From assembly GCA_028023455.1 (NCBI GenBank), contig JAQFVV010012400.1, positions 16,673,490 through 16,737,489 on the forward strand: a stretch of DNA of 64,000 bases. Direction: 5' to 3'. The translations under genes were made by a program, and so were the position numbers. Shown piece by piece: positions 46,490 through 57,249 of this stretch. Numbering within the stretch: position 1 is the first letter of the stretch; every line of letters starts with the position of its first letter. This DNA comes from Epiperipatus broadwayi (Eukaryota; Onychophora; Udeonychophora; Euonychophora; Peripatidae). Under the pieces are notes generated by a model, which saw only the letters and a list, made by a program, of their open reading frames with translations, was not told the DNA's origin and made no database searches.

Positions 46490-48335
46490 ATATTAGATAA
46501 AAAATTAGCTTTCCTATATCTAATTTGGTTTTAAATTTATTAATGAAATCGTATTTGAAGGACTCTAGATTTTAGAAATAATTTTAATTATTTTATTTTA
46601 AATTCTTTCTTAAAGTTGTTAAGATCAAGATGTTAATTTGTTTATAATAAAAAAAATATATTAACAAGTTTAATTGTTTATTAAAAAAGTTTGGAAAAAG
46701 AAATGTTATTAAAAAAAAAGTATAGATATTATAATAAAAGTCTTGATCTTCATATATTTTAAATTTGTCTAGTTTCGTTTTTTCTATTGAATGTTATAGA
46801 AATATTCCAGATAATACTAAAATGTCTCTATAGGTAATTTTGAATAAGCAGTTACTTCAGAGGGAAAAATTTGTTTTTGCCTGAAACAAATATATCTTCT
46901 TAAAGATTGAAGGCCAGTGATGTTATGCTATTAAAAGAAGACAAAGGTGGCCATTTTGCATTGTTGAATAGTATTGATTAAAATAAAGTTTCTTTAAAGT
47001 TAAATAATGGGAAGTATTCTATTTTAAATTCTGATCCTGGTAAGAAAATAAAATCTAAGTTAATTGAAATTATGGAAAATATTTTTTTTATAGAATTACT
47101 TATTTAAGTTGTTATGCTAGTGATTATTTGGCTCCTAAGGTTTTCTTTAATCTGAAGTCTCATAAAGATGACTTTTCTTTAAGGTGTATTTTTGACTTTA
47201 CAAGTGGGGTTTGTTAATAAAATTTCAACATTTCTGATAATTTTTTTTAATAATTATATAAATTTAGGTCAGTTTTGTATTTTTTCTTTTGAGGCATTTG
47301 GTAAAATAAATGAATTTGTTTAGAGGATGATTGTGTATTTGATAGTTTAGATATTGAAAATATGTATCAATCAATAGATAAAATTAAAAATATTAATATG
47401 TTTCTATTCTAAAGAAACATGAATATTTTTCTGTAGATAAGATTAAGATCATTCATGATTTGCTATTATTATTAGAGGTTTCTATATATTTTATGTGTAA
47501 TAATGTGTTTTATATGATCTGAGGTCATCAATCTCATGCAGATATATATCATTTGATGTTAAAGGTGATTGATTTTTGAAGTAAATTATGGAAAGGCTGT
47601 TTTGTTTTGTACATATATATGTTAAATAATGCCTAATGCTATACTAGTAATTATAAATAAAATAGAAATTCATATAACATTACAATACTAGCCAAAAAAC
47701 AAAAATTTTACTAAAATTATTCCACAACTATGGTTTCATCAATCTTTTCAAGTCAAATTCAACAAAACAAACATATACAAAATAAAATGTCATTATTATT
47801 TACTTCAACACCCAACTCCCTTTAATATCAAAGGTTGTCTTCGTGAGAGTGGAGTTAAAAATAGATATCAAAACTCAGCTTTGTATATTCATGAATTGAA
47901 TACAGTTGTAAAATATTATTTGATAATGCAGAGGTTATCTTTTATGAAAAAAGTGAAATAAAAAGAAGAGCAAAAGAAACTTTAATGATAATTTTTTTTT
48001 AATCTGAAGCTATCAATTTTGTGAAGATATCCTTTGATGTTAATGGAAGTTGGATGTTAAAGTGATTGATGGGCAGAATATATTGTTTTGTATATATATG
48101 TTGTATGTTTTCTTAAATTTCAGTTGAAAAAGTTCTATTTATTAACAGATGAAAACGTAGTTGTGGAAGAATTTTAGTAAAATTTTGTGGTTAGTATTAT
48201 AATGTTATATGAATTTCTACTTTATTTTATATATATGTTGTTTGTATCTAGCTGTTTGTTTTTTGGCTAGTATTGTTTTGTTATATGATTTTCTATTTTA
48301 TTTATCATTACTAATATAGTGATAAACAATATTTA
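46490..48335 (+). pseudogene. Penelope-like element relic with internal inverted 3'-end copy, plus strand
   Basis: The N-terminal Penelope block 'EDKGGHFALLNSID' (46935-46980) is followed by 'YLAPKVFFNLKSHKDD' and 'RCIFDFTSG' (YGLPKIHK...RPIV region), then 'FDSLDIENMYQSI' (first catalytic Asp) and 'LLLEVSIYFMCNNVFY'. At about 47540 the RT jumps into a 3' untranslated-like region, then a reversed 3' end (47620-47835). A plus-strand GIY-YIG fragment follows ('KNRYQNSALYIHELN', 'IFYEKSEIKRRAKE'-like, 47840-48010) with its own 3' end up to 48335. It is thus a composite of at least three partial copies, all heavily frameshifted. The sequence is closely related to the 45.0-46.5 and 62.8-63.3 kb relics. 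Confidence 0.8.
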
Positions 48336-48339
48336 ATAA

Positions 48340-49690
48340 ACACATATGTATTACAAATAAAACACTAGGAACTGTATTTTTTAAAACTTAATTACCATAA
48401 ATAAAAATATTATATGCAATTATTCAAATTAGAAATGCATGATTCTAGATCTAGAGAATAAAATTTAATAATAATAAAACTTTTAGAAAAAAAAAAAAGC
48501 ATAATTAAATATATTACAACTTCTAAATAGCAGGCCAGAAACAAATCCCATGTAAATTATTATTTACAAATGATTATTTGCAATTAAGCAACTTTGTTAT
48601 ATGTTTTTGTGTTTTGACATGACTGGGATATATTGTATATATATCGAATGTTTAATTAATAATACTAATTAGTTTATGACTTGAGGAAATATATTTAAAA
48701 TAAAAGAATAAAAATTGATTATTCAGTAGTATAACTAACTAATCATAAAAAGTTGAATATTTTATGATATTGCTGTTTGATAACTCATGTATTATTATTT
48801 CAGTAAAATGGACTCCATGGAAACAGCTTGTTGTTTTATGTATAAAGTGAAATTGTGAGAATATAATGAGTGTCAATTATGAATAAGATATCTTGATAAA
48901 AAAGATAATGGTAGAAATATTGGTTAGTGGGAAAATATTCAGTAAAAATATTCAATGATTTAGTTATTGTTGATAGGAAATGAAAAATAGAATTATGAAG
49001 AAATTTAAATTTATTTAGATGATATTATATGAATTGAAATTTTATAAAAATATAATATTTATGAATAGTTTACATTGAATCTTGCTTATATAACCAGAAA
49101 TGTCATATATAGTAAATAGAATATACATTTGAGGTAATATATAAAACAAATGATAATTGTATCTAATTTTAATAGAAAAGTTGGGCCTAAATTATCTGAA
49201 AATTTGGACATATATCTTTTCGTCTTGCAGTTGTATTAAACTATAAATGAACATATTTTTTTTAAGTAAATAATTTTAGATTTTTGGTGTCTGTTAAAAT
49301 TTGTAGTAGATAGTCTAAAAGTTATATGTTTTTTAGAGCAAAATTTATACTTGATATCTGAAACATTTTTTTTTTATAGATCAATGACAATAATTCCAGA
49401 AACTTATTATGGATATAATAAAATTTCTGCATATTTGAATACCCTAATTGTTCAAATATTTATTAGTTTAATTATTGTGAAATGAGAAGACTAAATAATA
49501 TTGTGACTTAGCATTGTGAAACAAACAAACAAAAAAAAAAGAATAAAAAAAAAATTATTTTTCAAAATTATTTATTTTGGAATGTGTATGTTTGAAAATT
49601 TGTACTGATGGCATTTGATCTATTTCCGTCATCTTATTTACTTATCAAATGTATTTAGAAGAATTCACACATTATTTAAACTTTTTAAAT
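48340..49690. other. AT-rich stretch, no gene seen
   Basis: No coding, RNA or repeat signal beyond simple sequence. An AAACAAACAAAC/poly-A patch lies near 49521-49552. Confidence 0.5.
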
Positions 49691-50965
49691 ATATTCAAGT
49701 GTTCATTATCATCAACCATTATCAATCCACTGCAGGATGAAAGTCTCTCTAAATTCAATCCATCTTCTCCGATCTTTAGCTTCTCTTCTCCTCATCACTC
49801 CTGCATACTTTCTTATTTCATCCATCCATCACATGTGATCTCTTTCTGGGTCTTTTGCAATTTATTGGAATCCAGTTTAAGATTTCAATTGTCCATCTAT
49901 TATCATCTCTTCTAGCAATATGTCCAGCCCAACTCCATTTCAGTATTTTAATTTTACTCCTAACATGCATCTCTCTATACTTCTTTGAGTGGTCTGAAGT
50001 CTCTGTATTGCTCTGCTATTAAGTGTCCAAGTCTCAGATCCATAAGTAAGAACCGATAAAACACATTGACACATAGGCAATTTCCTTTTAGTATAAAGTT
50101 ATTTCTACCAAAAGCATTCCAACCAAGTTTAATTTCCATGATTAATTCCATCCATTGTGTTTTCATCTGTATTAATAATCTGACCAAGTTATTTGTAGCT
50201 GTTAACTTCTTTTAACTCATCATAATCAATCTTTATTTTCATATTTTGAGAAAATCCATCGAACATTACTTGGGTTTTTTTTATCTTTAATCCTACTTTC
50301 ATCTGATGACTCCTGCAACATTTCCTGCAGCTCTAAAGCATTATTTGCAAAAACAACTATATTATCTGCAAAATCTAAATGACTTCAATAATCTCCATTT
50401 ACTTTCACTCCTTTAGCTTTCAATTTAAATCCACAAAATACTTCTTACAGCACTGCTGTAAAAAGTTTTGCAGATACAGTCACCCTGTTTTACACCCTTC
50501 TCATTGTTGACTTTCCTAGTATCATTATGTAATCTAATTATTGTTGTTGCATTTTTATAAATATTCTTCAAAATATGACAATATACTGGATCTATACCTT
50601 GATGATCCACTGTTTTAATCACTGATGAAATGTTTATACAATCAAATACCTTTTCATAATCTACAAATCCAAAGTGTAATGGCAACTCATATTCATTTGT
50701 CCTTTCTATAATTTCTTTCAATACCTGGATATGATCTATTGTACTAAAACCACTTTTAAATCCAGCATGTTCTCTTGGTTTGTGGAAATCCAATGTTCTC
50801 TGTAGATGAGTTGTAATTATCTTGATAAAAATTTTGTATAAAACTAATAAAAGGCGGATAGATCTGTAATTTCTAATAACCTTTTTAAATGTTAATATTA
50901 ATACTGCATTCTTCCAATCATCTGAAACATCTTTATCATTTAGACATTTCTCTGAAGCTACTCTA

Positions 50966-51145
50966 GTGCCTCTCTGAGGAGTGCCAAAGCACGAAACCAT
51001 GGTCAGAGGTTAAGGGGTTTCCTGACAGATATTTTAAATGCTTTCTCTGGCTAAGCATTTATCATAAAGCTTGTTGGGCAGTTGGCAATGCTCATTGTTT
51101 ATATCTTACAAGGTTAAGAGAATTGGGTCATGTGGTCTATGACTC
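50966..51145 (+). mobile_element. Small hammerhead-bearing insertion in the RTE element (family C)
   Basis: The RTE reading is continuous on both sides ('FLTKLYTK' above 51145, 'CLNDKDVSDDWK' below 50955) but broken by about 175 bp of unrelated sequence. This begins with a hammerhead motif and ends GGGTCATGTGGTC, a terminus resembling those of families A and B. Only a 5-bp direct repeat (ACTCT) is seen at the borders, so the exact target-site duplication is uncertain. No coding capacity. Confidence 0.65.
50968..51010 (+). ncRNA. Hammerhead ribozyme motif, complete core (family C)
   Basis: Plus strand: stem I strand CCTCT, core CTGAGGA (50974-50980), stem II GTGC/GCAC with a CAAA loop (50981-50992), GAAA (50993-50996), the self-complementary ACCATGGT as stem III (50996-51003), C at the cleavage site (51004), then AGAGG closing stem I (51005-51009). 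Every invariant core position and all three helices are satisfied without mismatch, the cleanest hammerhead in the window. The very short stem III implies action as a dimer, as described for Penelope-associated hammerheads. Self-cleavage has not been tested. Confidence 0.8.
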
Positions 51146-52644
51146 TTATTTTGACTATTTGGTATATAATTTTGTTAAAAAAATTTCTATTTCACCTGTT
51201 TCTTTTAATATATCAATTATAATTCCATCATTACCTAGAACCTTTTCTTTCTTTGTAAATTTAATTGCATGTCTCACTTCTTCATTTAAAATTTGGGGCA
51301 ATTCAGAAGATATAATAGATATAGGAGGTACTTGCTCTTTATTACTATATAATTCTTGCTAGAAGTCTTCTACCCATTTTATGTTGTCATCTCTCTTTTT
51401 AGTAATAATTACATTTTTTTTCTTATTGCAGATATAATTTTCCTACCAATACCAAAATGTTGTTTTACACTCTTGAAACTTTTATTCTCTTCTACAGCTT
51501 TCCTTGCTAGTTTACAGTTATACTTTCTTATATCATTTTCAACTCTTTTCTGTACCATTTTACAAAATTCGGGGTATTCAATCCTTTTTAATGCATTTTT
51601 GTATATCTTCATATTCCTTCTTTTCTTCATAAAATTCTGTAGTCTCGGTAGAAATTTTATTGAACAATTGCTGCTTTTTTCTACCAGCTATCATTGTTGC
51701 AGTTTTTAAAAGTGTATCAGTTATTTTCTTGTTAATTTCATTCAAATCTGAATCATGTTCACAATCTACTAATACTTGAAACCGATTTGTAAGTTCTAAT
51801 TTAAATTCATTAGAATATTTCTGAAGATTAGGAATATCAACTATAAATATTCTTTGTCTTAATAATTTTTGTCTCTAGTTTTGCTTTAACACGTAATCAA
51901 TGATCACTTCCTGTGTTAAATTTATTAAGAACATTACAATCTTGAAATATGTATTTTCTGTTAGTCAAAATATAATCCAATTCTGCTGTACCTTCATTTG
52001 AATACTTCCATGTCCATTTCCTTTTAACATTTTTTTCAAAAAAAGAATTCATAATATAAAGTTTTTCTTTTCCTGGACTCTCCACAAGTCTATATCCTCT
52101 CTCATTTCTATTATCATAACCAAAATTACCTACAGTACTTTCATCTTTCATTTATTTACCAATTCTAGCATTAAAGTCTCCCACAACAATTTTAAAATGT
52201 TGTTTACTCTGATCAAAAGCCTTTTGTACATCCATATATAAATCTTCTACTACTTCATCACTATGAGAACTTCTTGGGGCATAAACCTGAATTATCTGCA
52301 TTTGGTATCAGTTGTATAAACTAATCTTGCCACTCTGTCCAATACACCATCAATCTCCAAACATGTTCCAATCTTTATGCCTTTATAGTAAAGTACATAT
52401 CCACTTTTCAATCAATTGTCTCTTCACCTTTTCTTCTAACTTCACAAAGTCCAATAATGTCCCATTTAATATAAGACAATTCTTCAAATTCTTGCAATCT
52501 TCCTTCATTTGAAAGTGATCTGCAGTTGTAAGTACCTAAATAAAAGGTCATCATTAAATGGAAGTCCGGGTCTACAAGCAGGGGATTCTTAGCAGCCTCC
52601 GCCTTCGACCATCAACTGCTACCTTGGTTGGTGACTTTACAGCT

Positions 52645-55590
52645 TTCTGGGAATAATGGCCATGATTTATTTTAGTCTGTCATGATTGTATATATCTATT
52701 GGAAAAATATTTATCATTTACACATACAATCATTCTGCCATATCAGGCAACTGAGAAGAAAGACCATGGTGTTTCTTGATCTTAAAGTCGGAGGTAAAAA
52801 GCCAATAAACTCACCATGCTGGCTAATGCATGTTGGTCAGCAGCCCATCCATGTTCATATATTCTATGAATAATCACATAGTAATAACAGCTGCAATGAC
52901 GACGTATGGAGTAGACATTAGGAATTTGCCATGCTTGGTTTCTTTAAGGCCTCCAAGAGGAATGAAAGGGTCTTTCTGTTAATAGCATACTTCTTTATGA
53001 TACTAATATATGTGTTAATACTAACACTTGAATGTAGTTGAAAAAGTTAAATAAAATTTAACTTTTTCTAAAAAATATAATAATTCTATGATGCAAATAA
53101 TCCAGCATATAATTACAATTTTGTATGTGTATATTTACAGACATAATTTTGAAATCCACGAATTCTGAAATTCATGAATTTGAAGACTTCCATTTTTCAA
53201 AGACTTAGAATTAACTATCATGGAATTGAAAATACAAAAATATACTGGAATTTCTATAGTGCACTTAATAGTGAAAAATATTCAATTGTTAAAAAAATAA
53301 AAACTTTTTATTTATATGTTATATGAAGATTTATTTATAGCATGTGCTCTTAAAAATTTTGTTATTAAAATAAATGACAAGAGAAAAAAGATAAGTGTTT
53401 CTTATATTCAAATATTTTTACATCAGCCATCGTGAAATTGTAAAAATGTGCTCAAAATTTTTTTATGGTATACTCTTTTATGAAAAAATTGAAGGGTTAA
53501 AAAAAATCATGTCTATTTGTCTATTATTGATTTTTAACTATGTACTAAATATAATTGCAAAAAGTTTGCAGTTCTTTGCTAAATGTTTATTCTCAGAATG
53601 TCAGCAGAAAACAATGACAATGAATAATCTAATATCTGGACACATACTCACCATTATGATTTAGCAAATGCATGCGTGAACTGTAATTTTTGTAGAAAAA
53701 CTTACTAATGAAACAATTGAATTATTAAAAAATCATGTTAGTTTGTCACTCATTGTGCCTTAATTGTGTAAGAAATGTAAAACCAAAAAACCCCAAAATA
53801 TCAACTGAAAAACGATAGATAATCTTGTAATAACTAGTCATTTTATTTCACCATATACTAACAAAAAATTACAACTTGTGAACCAGAATATAAAAGGGTA
53901 CAATTCTTGTTATATATAATAAATTACATTTACTTTGTTTAATGAATAGCATTTAAATTTAGTTTTCTTTACTCAATTTTTTTTAAAACAATAAATAAAG
54001 GAATATTTTTTAATCATTTTATATTTTTTATCATTATAGTTTTTGATGCATTTTTGAGTGATTTCAAATTAGTAAAATGTCTGAAACTAAAAATATCAAA
54101 AACCAAAGGTTTTTGGAATAATGGTATTAAATTTATATGTATATCAGAGAAGCTTTAGATTAAAATAAAAAAAAAATAAAATTGGCAAGAATGATAAAGA
54201 GCTGTCATTCTCTGTAATCTTGATATTTTTATATGATGCAAACAACTTACAGTTCTTTTAAGATTTTATGTATTTCAAATATTATTTATTCACTTTTGTA
54301 TATAAATGTATGGTAAGATTTTTGTATTTAGATTTTAATCTGTATTTAAAATAGTTTTGATAACTGTTAAATGCATTTTAGAATGTTTCAATTTTAAAAA
54401 TTTTTATACAGTATTTTTAAATTTGTTGGTGTTTACATATTAAAATAATCTTAAGTATTACTGGTATGAACAGTAGTTCTGAAGATGTTACAATTTTAAA
54501 CAATTTTGTTTTTGAATTAAAAGTAATAACTTTGATTAAAATACTTTCTTTGTCTAAAAACTTAACAGCTAATTGATCATTCTTTAGAAATGTTATTCAT
54601 ATGGCTGCCAGGAGTCAATGTGACTTTATGACATTTAATAATAATAACAACAACAATGATTAAATAATGGCATTCATTATTTTATGCATTTTAAAAAATT
54701 CAAAGTATGTGTATTTATAATTAAATATTATTTAATTTTGTTTCATGTACTTTTTTTTTTCTGTTTCATAAATTTTTTTATGAAAATTTTTAAACAAAAG
54801 TTTATAAACAATTAGGAATATTTTATACAAACTTGCTCATTTGGCATTGTTTTCAAATTTGGATTAAACTTAACTAATTGTTTTTTAAACAATTTTATGA
54901 AATGGAATTAATATCAGTTAATTAATAATTCATAGGTGTACCTAATAACAGACTTTCATATATTCTTTAAAGTGGATGCATGTTTATTTTAAGTGAGTTT
55001 TTTCAGTTTAGTCATTATTATTTAATATATCTATATGTAATTGATTTATATTTATCTTCATTACAATATTTTTTTTTATGTGTGCAAAGTTGCAGTCATG
55101 ATCTTGCCTTTGCAGCTTTGGTTTTTTTTTTTTTTTTACCCAAATGATAATATTGGTGAAAATAATTGTAAATAGTTTTAATTCCCCCATGCAGTTCATT
55201 TGTCACTTCTGGTTTTTGAACATATGTTCTCTAGAGCAATTAATGATTCAATTATTTATATGTATTTTACTTTAATCCTGATGCTTTATAATAAATGCTA
55301 CCAATTTTATGTAACTTGATCTAAGGACAAATTCTTCTAATATTATTTGAGTTTATCTATTTTTATAGTTATCATATTTAAATATAGACATAATATGTGA
55401 TTATTTTATATAGCTATTCAATTTCAAAAATATAATTTTATTATAAAATTAGAATTTGTTCATACTGACACACACTACTTCAAAATCCCTATATGAAATA
55501 TTTTTACAAAGGGTAAAACTCATAAAAATAATAACCCATTGAGGCTGTTGTTTAACTTTAGCAATTTTATTTTACAGAAGTTTTGTAAGT
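52645..55590. other. Stretch without recognised gene; part may be RTE 5' untranslated sequence
   Basis: From 52645 to about 52980 the sequence is GC-richer and could be the 5' leader of the minus-strand RTE element or unrelated DNA. A perfect hairpin with 12-bp arms GAAAAAGTTAAA/TTTAACTTTTTC lies at 53040-53068. The 89-codon frame at 53395-53664 and the 63-codon frame at 52682-52873 have no recognised domain. A run of about 16 T lies near 55121-55137. Confidence 0.45.
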
Positions 55591-55659
55591 ATATAAATAA
55601 ATGGATAACAAGTATTTTAGGATATGGTGAATATTCTATAAAGAATGCAGATTTGTATT

Positions 55660-56935
55660 ATTGATAAATTAAATAGTATAAAATTAAATAGGAATCAAAA
55701 TATTTTTAAATGGATATTGAAAAAATGTACCCAAGTATACCAAGGCTTAAAAGTGTAGATATATTAATAAAAAATTTAAATAAATATATAAATGATATAA
55801 ACATAATAAATATTATTGAAGAGGGTTTAAAATTAATACACAATAGTTTATATTTTAAATATAATAATGAATTTTGGAATATAAATGAGGGATGGATTAT
55901 GGGTTGTGGTTTAATATCATCAATATTTATAAATGAATTAGAAAATATTGTAATTAAAAAAAGGATAATTAGTCAAGAAATAATACATTATTCTAGACAT
56001 GTTGATGATATTTTAATTACTAGTAATAAAAGAGTAATGAATAATATAATAATATATATAAAATTAAATTTACTAAAGTAGAATTTGAAGATAGGATTAA
56101 ATATTTAGATATAGAAATTAATATAGATAATGATAATAAAATTACTTTAAAACATTTTATTAAAGAACATAAATTAAGAAAAATTATTCTTGTAGATTCA
56201 CAACAAGCATGGGTACAAAAATTAGCAGTTATTAAAAATTTTAAATATAGGAATGATAAATATAATATAGATAAAAGTGTCACTCAATTGCAAAAGAATC
56301 AATTTATTAAATTATATAAAGATTATGGATATAATCCTAAAACTATTGGCAATATATTTTTTAATTCTAAAAAATCTATAATAGATGATAAAATTTGTAA
56401 GAATAACAATGGTATTGATAATAATGAATCAAGTAAGAAATGGATTAAACTTTCATATTATTCTAGAATTTATAATACTTTAAGATATAACAAAATATTA
56501 TATTGATGAGAATATAAATATGGTCATATAGTAAAAATCTTGATCAATAAATAGGTAATTATAGGTTAAGGGATGATTTACAGTACAAAAAAGGAATTGT
56601 ATATAAAATTACATGTGAAATTTGTCAAAATAATTTACTTTGGGCATACTGGAAAACAATTAGAGGTAAGAGCCAAAGAACATAACAATGCCATTAAAAG
56701 AAGAGATTATAAATCTGCCTTATACATTCATTACTTGAAATATGGCCATAGAATAGATGCTACAAAAAGTATTAAATATTTACATTTCATCAAAGATCCA
56801 AAAAGACAAATATATGAAATATACTACATTAAAAATAATTTGAATAATTGTATGAATAAACACAAGACTTCTATAAATTTGGTTAATAATTGGTTGATTA
56901 AAAATGAATGGAAAATTATAAGATGATATATATAA
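55660..56935 (+). pseudogene. Penelope-like retroelement: reverse transcriptase plus GIY-YIG endonuclease (5'-truncated, frameshifted)
   Basis: The RT portion starts near 55690 ('MDIEKMYPSIPRLKS', the FDI.NMY..IP catalytic block), then 'NEGWIMGCGLISSIFINEL' (G-PMG-PLS...Y block) and 'YSRHVDDILIT' (catalytic DD present; 55710-56081). A frameshift near 56070-56080 leads into 'KVEFEDRIKYLDIEINI' and the connector, with two stop codons near 56507. The GIY-YIG domain spans two frames: 'KKGIVYKITCEIC' (56587-56625), a frameshift, then 'IIYFGHTGKQLEVRAKEHN', 'SALYIHYLKYGH' and 'RQIYEIYYIKN', with the expected Arg and Glu. About 410 codons remain, roughly half a normal element. Coding is extremely AT-rich. 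It belongs to a different group from the 45-48 kb relics. Confidence 0.9.
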
Positions 56936-57077
56936 TTGTATAAAAAATGGATGTAATATTTATTTAAAATATTATGATATAATCAATTATTTTGTAATTA
57001 TTGAATTTATATATGAGGGTTTTGATTTCCTTTAATTATTTGTAATAATTATATTTATAAAGCACATACTCGTTACT

Positions 57078-57244
57078 TAAAGTAATATTTATTAAGGCTA
57101 TAACCTTAAGACTATGCGCCTGAAAAGATGATAGTAGGGACCTATGCAAATCTTTTAAATAAATCTTGTGTTAAAGATTTGCAGAGGTCCCTACTGTCAT
57201 TTTTTCAGGTGCATAGTCTTAAGGCCTTAATAAATATTACTTTA
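57078..57244. repeat. Long terminal hairpin downstream of the Penelope-like element
   Basis: The arms begin TAAAGTAATATTTATTAAGG and pair with CCTTAATAAATATTACTTTA. They continue through AAGACTATGCGCCTGAAAA / TTTTTCAGGTGCATAGTCTT and TAGTAGGGACC / GGTCCCTACT to AAATCTTT / AAAGATTT, with one small bulge and few mismatches. Each arm is about 75 bp, around a short AT loop. It sits 140 bp after the GIY-YIG stop and is probably the element's terminal repeat or an element inserted there. It contains no hammerhead core. Confidence 0.85.
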
Positions 57245-57249
57245 ATTAT

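Larger units (their letters stand above)
49703..52640 (-). pseudogene. Nearly full-length RTE-type LINE, inactive (endonuclease + reverse transcriptase)
   Basis: Domains in order on the minus strand. Endonuclease, about 52590-51900: 'TYNCRSLSNEGRLQEFEE', 'WDIIGLCEVRRKGEE', 'VVGDFNARIGK', 'RKWTWKYSNEGTAELDYIL', ending 'NTGSDH'. Linker, 51880-51150: 'DNIKWVEDF', 'GNDGIIIDILKE'. Reverse transcriptase, about 50960-50300: 'DDWKNAVLI', 'NYRSIRLLLVLYKIF', 'REHAGFKSGFSTIDHIQVL', 'FGFVDYEKVFD' and 'GVKQGD'. C-terminus, 50190-49725: 'KLGWNAFGRN', 'WSWAGHIARRDDNRW' and 'KDRRRWIEFRETFILQW', then a TGATGATGATAATG tail. The catalytic FADD box reads 'FADNIVVF' (near 50378-50355), losing one Asp. Multiple frameshifts and stops and a 175-bp hammerhead-bearing insertion confirm inactivity. 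The order and motifs match RTE-clade elements. Confidence 0.9.

Noticed and set aside
53395-53664. 89-codon plus-strand frame
   Set aside because: No recognisable motif, and comparable frames are expected by chance over 64 kb.
57078-57244. MicroRNA precursor
   Set aside because: Arms are about 75 bp and nearly perfect over their full length with extended flanking symmetry, more like a transposon terminal hairpin; no evidence for a processed product can be read from sequence.
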